NCBI GenBank assembly: GCA_958451705.1
Contig: CAUDRD010000053.1
Location: 1-8,867 of the forward strand
Length of the DNA stretch: 8,867 nucleotides
DNA from: an uncultured Oscillospiraceae bacterium
GTDB taxonomy: Bacteria > Bacillota > Clostridia > Oscillospirales > Acutalibacteraceae
Reading direction: 5' to 3'
Under the pieces are notes generated by a model, which worked only from the letters and a program-made list of their open reading frames with translations, was not told the DNA's origin and searched no databases. Shown in pieces: positions 5,808 through 8,867 of this stretch; the first letter of the stretch is position 1; each line of letters begins with the position of its first letter. Position numbers and translations under genes: made by a program.

Positions 5808-5957
5808 ATGACAATAATAATTTCATTATGCATTATTTTACTGATTCTGGCCTTAATAATAATTTTTGCCGTTAATTTTAATTCAGCAAAATATAACCGT
5901 ACCGTCAATGACGAGCAGCAAATAAAATTTCTACGAGAGTATAAAAAACGCAAATAG
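5808..5957 (+). CDS. 49-residue single-span membrane microprotein
   Basis: Short reading frame from ATG 5808 to TAG 5957. A good ribosome site GGAG (5797-5800) lies 7 nt before the ATG, which is the main reason to believe it. Residues 2-22 are an unbroken hydrophobic stretch rich in Ile and Leu (one membrane span); residues 23-49 are polar and basic, ending in DEQQIKFLREYKKRK. With that charge pattern the tail should stay in the cytoplasm. Small Clostridia proteins with a membrane anchor and an E-Q-x-x-Y/F-L-x-x-Y-like tail occur, but I cannot name a family. It diverges from the XRE gene and precedes the GNAT gene by 85 nt with no terminator between, so it may be co-transcribed with it. Function unknown; a toxin, a regulator or a membrane-protein partner are all possible. 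Confidence 0.7.
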   Translation: MTIIISLCIILLILALIIIFAVNFNSAKYNRTVNDEQQIKFLREYKKRK

Positions 5958-5982
5958 AGCTAACGGTTATTCACTGTAAATA

Positions 5983-6011
5983 TGGACTTTTTTACCTCTG
6001 CGATATAAAAT
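5983..6011 (+). promoter_or_regulatory. Candidate promoter of the GNAT gene
   Basis: TGGACT (5983-5988), 17-nt spacer and TAAAAT (6006-6011). Transcription from about 6018 would leave the ATG at 6022 almost leaderless, which favours the ATG at 6043. Both boxes are imperfect. Confidence 0.35.
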
Positions 6012-6042
6012 AACAATATCAATGAGAAAGTCGGGTAAAAGT

Positions 6043-6798
6043 ATGGATCACAGTCAGATAATAGAAATAGTTAAAAATCAGCTTGCGATAGATTATAACT
6101 GCTCTCCTGAGGATTTTTTTAAAAACGATATTATTTTTACAAAAGCGAAAAAACTTCCCGGAAGAAGAGCTTTGCCATTTCGTACTCCAAGGTGCGAAAT
6201 GATCAGCATGGGAAACGGGGTTATTGTCAACGCTTCAGAAGATGTGTTGGCATTTGTGAAAAAACGCCTTGAAGGCAAGTCGAAATACGAAGTAATAAAC
6301 GCTCCCTTTGTTTACGGTTTATGCCACTATTATCTGCCTGATGTTGAAAAAATCAGAGCAATTGATATAGATACAAATTATACTTTCAAGATTTTAGAGC
6401 AGGAAGAAATTCATAACTATTATAAATATGAGGGTTTCAATTACGCTTTGCAATATAATAATGAAAGCTTATCGCCGGAAATTCTCGGAATTGCCGTTTT
6501 TGACGGAGATGCACTTGCGGGTATAGCCTGTGCTACTGCCGACTGTGAAAAATTGTGCCAAATTGGCGTAGATGTAAGAGTCGAATACAGGCATCAGGGC
6601 ATTGGAGAAGCAGCGGTAAGAAAGCTAACATCAGAGCTCTTAAACCGAGGACGTATCCCCTATTATTTTACCGACAACAGCAATCTTCCCTCTCAAAAGA
6701 CAGCTATCGCTTCAGGCTATTATCCCGCCTGGATACACAGCTACAAATCAAAACTACTAGGCAAGCCTTTTTCATTCTTAAACTATCTGAAATTTTAA
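6043..6798 (+). CDS. GNAT family N-acetyltransferase with a long N-terminal domain
   Basis: Acetyl-CoA-dependent acetyltransferase of unknown substrate, 251 residues. The GNAT fold is in the C-terminal half (about 113-235): CoA-binding motif A is IGVDVRVEYRHQGIGEAA (174-191) with the R/Q-x-x-G-x-G core RHQGIG, followed by YYFTDNSNLPSQKTAIASGYYPAW (207-230), in which late-GNAT Asn and Ser residues are typical. The N-terminal 110 residues (QIIEIVKNQLAIDYNCSPEDF, then ISMGNGVIVNASEDV) form an extra domain seen in a Clostridia GNAT subgroup; this is recalled family knowledge. ATG 6022 would add seven residues but lacks a ribosome site; ATG 6043 has a weak GGG 7 nt upstream. The gene may share a transcript with the upstream microprotein and ends at the strong terminator at 6827-6866. 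Confidence 0.88.
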   Translation: MDHSQIIEIVKNQLAIDYNCSPEDFFKNDIIFTKAKKLPGRRALPFRTPRCEMISMGNGVIVNASEDVLAFVKKRLEGKSKYEVINAPFVYGLCHYYLPDVEKIRAIDIDTNYTFKILEQEEIHNYYKYEGFNYALQYNNESLSPEILGIAVFDGDALAGIACATADCEKLCQIGVDVRVEYRHQGIGEAAVRKLTSELLNRGRIPYYFTDNSNLPSQKTAIASGYYPAWIHSYKSKLLGKPFSFLNYLKF

Positions 6799-6826
6799 AT
6801 GAACATCTTAAATTATAAATAAACAG

Positions 6827-6866
6827 TAAAGCCGCTCCGATCGACAAAACGAACGGAGCGGCTTTA
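6827..6866. terminator. Strong bidirectional terminator between the GNAT gene and rpoD
   Basis: A perfect 13-bp GC-rich stem: TAAAGCCGCTCCG (6827-6839) and CGGAGCGGCTTTA (6854-6866), 14-nt loop. T-rich flanks occur on both strands. It lies between genes that converge, the GNAT gene ending at 6798 and rpoD ending at 6895. Confidence 0.93.
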
Positions 6867-6894
6867 TTTATTGCTGATATTGAATTTTCACCGA

Positions 6895-8001
6895 TTAATC
6901 AAGAAAATCTCTGAGCCTCTTGCTTCTGCTGGGGTGACGAAGCTTACGAAGAGCCTTTGCCTCAATCTGTCTGATACGTTCTCTTGTAACCTTGAACTCC
7001 TTACCGACCTCTTCAAGGGTTCTGGGATGTCCGTCCTCAAGGCCAAAACGAAGGGAAAGAACCTTTGCCTCTCTGGGAGTAAGGGTTTTGAGAACCTCTC
7101 CCAGCTGCTCTTTAAGAAGAAGCATTGACGCTGCATCTGCGGGAGCAAGTGCTTCATCGTCGGGGATGAAATCTCCCAGATGGCTGTCCTCCTCCTCGCC
7201 TATGGGTGTTTCAAGAGAAACGGGCTCCTGAGCCACACGGAGAATCTCACGGACTTTATCAACAGGCATATCAAGCTCTGCTGCAATCTCCTCAGCGGTT
7301 GGGTCTCTGCCGTTTTTATGGAGAAGCTGGCTGTTTGTCTTTTTAACCTTATTGATAGTCTCAACCATATGAACGGGAATTCTTATGGTTCTCGCCTGGT
7401 CCGCAATGGCTCTTGTAATAGCCTGTCTAATCCACCACGTTGCATAGGTTGAGAACTTAAAGCCCTTAGTATAATCGAACTTATCAACAGCCTTAATAAG
7501 GCCTAAGTTACCCTCCTGTATAAGGTCAAGGAACTGCATTCCTCTGCCCACATACTTTTTGGCAATACTTACAACAAGGCGAAGGTTTGCCTCGGCAAGA
7601 CGCTTTTTAGCAGCCTCATCGTTTTCGGTAATTCTGATAGCGAGCTCAATTTCCTCTTCGGGAGTGAGAAGGGGCACTGTACCAATCTCTTTAAGATAAA
7701 CCTTGACAGGGTCATCCATAGCGAGATTTTTGGTATCAATGGCAATTGCCGCATCCTGCTCTGCGCTTTTTGAAGCGGAAGAAGCACTGTCAAAAAGGTC
7801 TCCATCAATTGCATTGTCGCCGAAATCGTCGATAATTTCAATATTCTGTCCCTCTATTGTATCGTAGAGTTTATCAAGCTCTTCGATATCCAAATCCATT
7901 TCGACTATGGCAGCATCAATTTCGTTAGTTGTCAAACGGCCGTTTTGCTTACCTTTGTCAATCAGGGATTTAACGCTTGGTTTCTTGTCCACATTTTCCA
8001 T
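6895..8001 (-). CDS. rpoD: RNA polymerase primary sigma factor (sigma-A / RpoD)
   Basis: This is the housekeeping sigma factor that directs RNA polymerase to -35/-10 promoters. The 368-residue protein is of usual length for the Firmicute sigma-A type. Regions in order: a short 1.1 (about 8-60); an acidic/serine linker (60-95); region 1.2 DPVKVYLKEIGTVPLLTPEEE (97-117); region 2 with NLRLVVSIAKKY and the core-binding/-10-reading segment FSTYATWWIRQAITRAIADQ (183-202); region 3 (210-285); and region 4, with the helix-turn-helix TLEEVGKEFKVTRERIRQIE (328-347) that reads the -35. ATG 8001 is supported by AAGGAG at 8010-8015. It follows dnaG by 17 nt, the classic macromolecular-synthesis operon. 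The sigma-A-type promoters seen elsewhere in the window fit this factor. Confidence 0.98.
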   Translation of the reverse strand: MENVDKKPSVKSLIDKGKQNGRLTTNEIDAAIVEMDLDIEELDKLYDTIEGQNIEIIDDFGDNAIDGDLFDSASSASKSAEQDAAIAIDTKNLAMDDPVKVYLKEIGTVPLLTPEEEIELAIRITENDEAAKKRLAEANLRLVVSIAKKYVGRGMQFLDLIQEGNLGLIKAVDKFDYTKGFKFSTYATWWIRQAITRAIADQARTIRIPVHMVETINKVKKTNSQLLHKNGRDPTAEEIAAELDMPVDKVREILRVAQEPVSLETPIGEEEDSHLGDFIPDDEALAPADAASMLLLKEQLGEVLKTLTPREAKVLSLRFGLEDGHPRTLEEVGKEFKVTRERIRQIEAKALRKLRHPSRSKRLRDFLD

Positions 8002-8018
8002 TTTCCTTTCTCCTTACG

Positions 8019-8867
8019 TTATGTATCCTTTGTTTTATTTTGAAAAAGCTTCAAAAAATCTTCGTCACTCGCCGAAGCGGGGTCAACTTTAATCATATTG
8101 GCTTTTTCACGTCGGATGGTTTTTATGCAATCGCTGCACTCGGCAACGGTGTTGCTGACTGTAAAAGACATTGTCTGCAAAAGTGCGATTCTTCCCATTT
8201 CCTCCGGAGTAAACGAACCGGAAAAGTAGCTTAAATCTAAGGGAAGATTCTGTTTTATTCTGTCCCGCAAAAAAGAAAAAACTCGGGCGTTAAAGGAGGT
8301 TATAAATTCCTCCGGCTCAATATCTTCAATTTTTTCGAGAAAATCGGGATTTTTCATAATGGTTGCCAAAAGTATATCTTCGGCTTTTGCTCCCAGCGGG
8401 GATTTTGTTCTATCGGGATTTACCGGGTCTTTTGCCGGCTGAGAATCCCGCTGTATCTGCCTGAACTGGGCTTTTTCGCTTTTTCTGCGGTTGGCTTTAT
8501 ATTTTCTCTCAGCTTCACGGAGGATTGCATCTTTAGAGATGTTCAGCTCCCCTGAAAGCCTTGAGGCATACACTTCACGTTCTATTGAATTTGAAATATA
8601 CGAAAGCACATCGGTAGCCTCATTAAGAAAGCTCACCTTTCCGTCGTCCGTTGAAACATCGTATTTATTTCGAGCTTTTAAGATTTTGTATTCGGTATCA
8701 TTTGCCGCTCCTTGGAGCAAAGCTCGGAATCTTTCGGGACCATGATTTTTAATAATCTCATCGGGGTCTTTTCCGCCGCTAAGTGACAGCACCCTGATTT
8801 TTATTCCCGTCTTTGAGAAAATCTGTATAGCCCTGGTTGCAGCAGCCTGTCCGGCTCCGTCATTATC
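8019..8867 (-). CDS. dnaG: DNA primase, C-terminal part (runs off the right edge)
   Basis: DnaG makes RNA primers for Okazaki fragments at the replication fork. 282 residues are visible of roughly 600. The visible part opens at the Toprim metal-binding DxD (DNDGAGQAAATRAI), then KIRVLSLSGGKDPDEIIKNHG, typical of the end of the Toprim domain. A Lys/Arg-rich linker (RKYKANRRKSEKAQF, about 120-135 in the visible part) leads to the C-terminal DnaB-helicase-interaction domain (AEDILLATIMKNPDFLEKIE onward, ending near IRREKANMIKV). The zinc-binding and catalytic N-terminal domains lie outside the window. The stop is at 8019, 17 nt before rpoD, and the rpoD ribosome site lies in that gap, so both come from one transcript. 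Confidence 0.97.
   Translation of the reverse strand, partial: DNDGAGQAAATRAIQIFSKTGIKIRVLSLSGGKDPDEIIKNHGPERFRALLQGAANDTEYKILKARNKYDVSTDDGKVSFLNEATDVLSYISNSIEREVYASRLSGELNISKDAILREAERKYKANRRKSEKAQFRQIQRDSQPAKDPVNPDRTKSPLGAKAEDILLATIMKNPDFLEKIEDIEPEEFITSFNARVFSFLRDRIKQNLPLDLSYFSGSFTPEEMGRIALLQTMSFTVSNTVAECSDCIKTIRREKANMIKVDPASASDEDFLKLFQNKTKDT

Noticed and set aside
5765..5953. 62-codon frame on the minus strand
   Set aside because: It overlaps the microprotein gene antisense, has no ribosome site, and its sequence looks like reverse-complement noise of an AT-rich region.
6555..6818. 87-codon frame on the plus strand in another frame of the GNAT gene
   Set aside because: It overlaps the CoA-binding motif coding region in a different frame and has no domain signal.
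1..8867. CRISPR arrays, insertion sequences, tRNA or rRNA genes, prophage attachment sites
   Set aside because: No spaced direct repeats, transposase motifs, terminal repeats, cloverleaf sequences or rRNA-like segments were seen on either strand.

Overview
The window looks like a chromosomal segment from a low-GC Gram-positive bacterium, most likely a Clostridia/Oscillospirales-type Firmicute. Supports for this are the AT-rich intergenic DNA, strong AGGAG-type ribosome sites with some GTG starts, a Bacillus/Clostridium-type LexA (DinR) box, a sigma-A factor of 368 residues directly downstream of dnaG, and small Clostridia-style XRE and GNAT genes. I cannot name a genus from sequence alone.

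Layout: (1) Positions 1-3221 are a DNA-repair block on the minus strand. It reads radC, then uvrB (15 nt apart, probably co-transcribed), then a rho-independent terminator, then uvrA, which runs off the left edge. uvrA has its own near-consensus promoter with a LexA box just downstream of the -10; I see no such box ahead of radC-uvrB. (2) Positions 3258-3330 hold a nearly symmetric divergent promoter that drives radC leftward and an RluA-family pseudouridine synthase (3358-4326) rightward. (3) Positions 4327-4588 are a gene-free, structured, AT-rich stretch with a promoter-like element, a 9-bp inverted repeat and a terminator-like hairpin. They lead into a beta-propeller-like protein of unknown function (4589-5260), which ends at a bidirectional terminator. 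(4) Positions 5331-5957 hold an XRE-type small regulator (minus) divergent from a 49-residue single-span membrane microprotein (plus). The 267-nt gap between them has three inverted repeats. A GNAT acetyltransferase follows (6043-6798). (5) Positions 6827-8867 are the macromolecular-synthesis pair dnaG-rpoD on the minus strand, separated from the GNAT gene by a strong 13-bp-stem terminator; dnaG runs off the right edge.

Functionally, most of the window is housekeeping: nucleotide excision repair (UvrA, UvrB), RadC, rRNA/tRNA pseudouridylation, the primase and the primary sigma factor. The accessory part is 4.33-6.80 kb, between these core blocks. The best candidates for something undescribed are the XRE/microprotein divergent locus, whose regulator appears to lack three residues in its recognition helix, and the structured leader before the propeller-like gene. 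I see no mobile element, CRISPR array, tRNA or rRNA.
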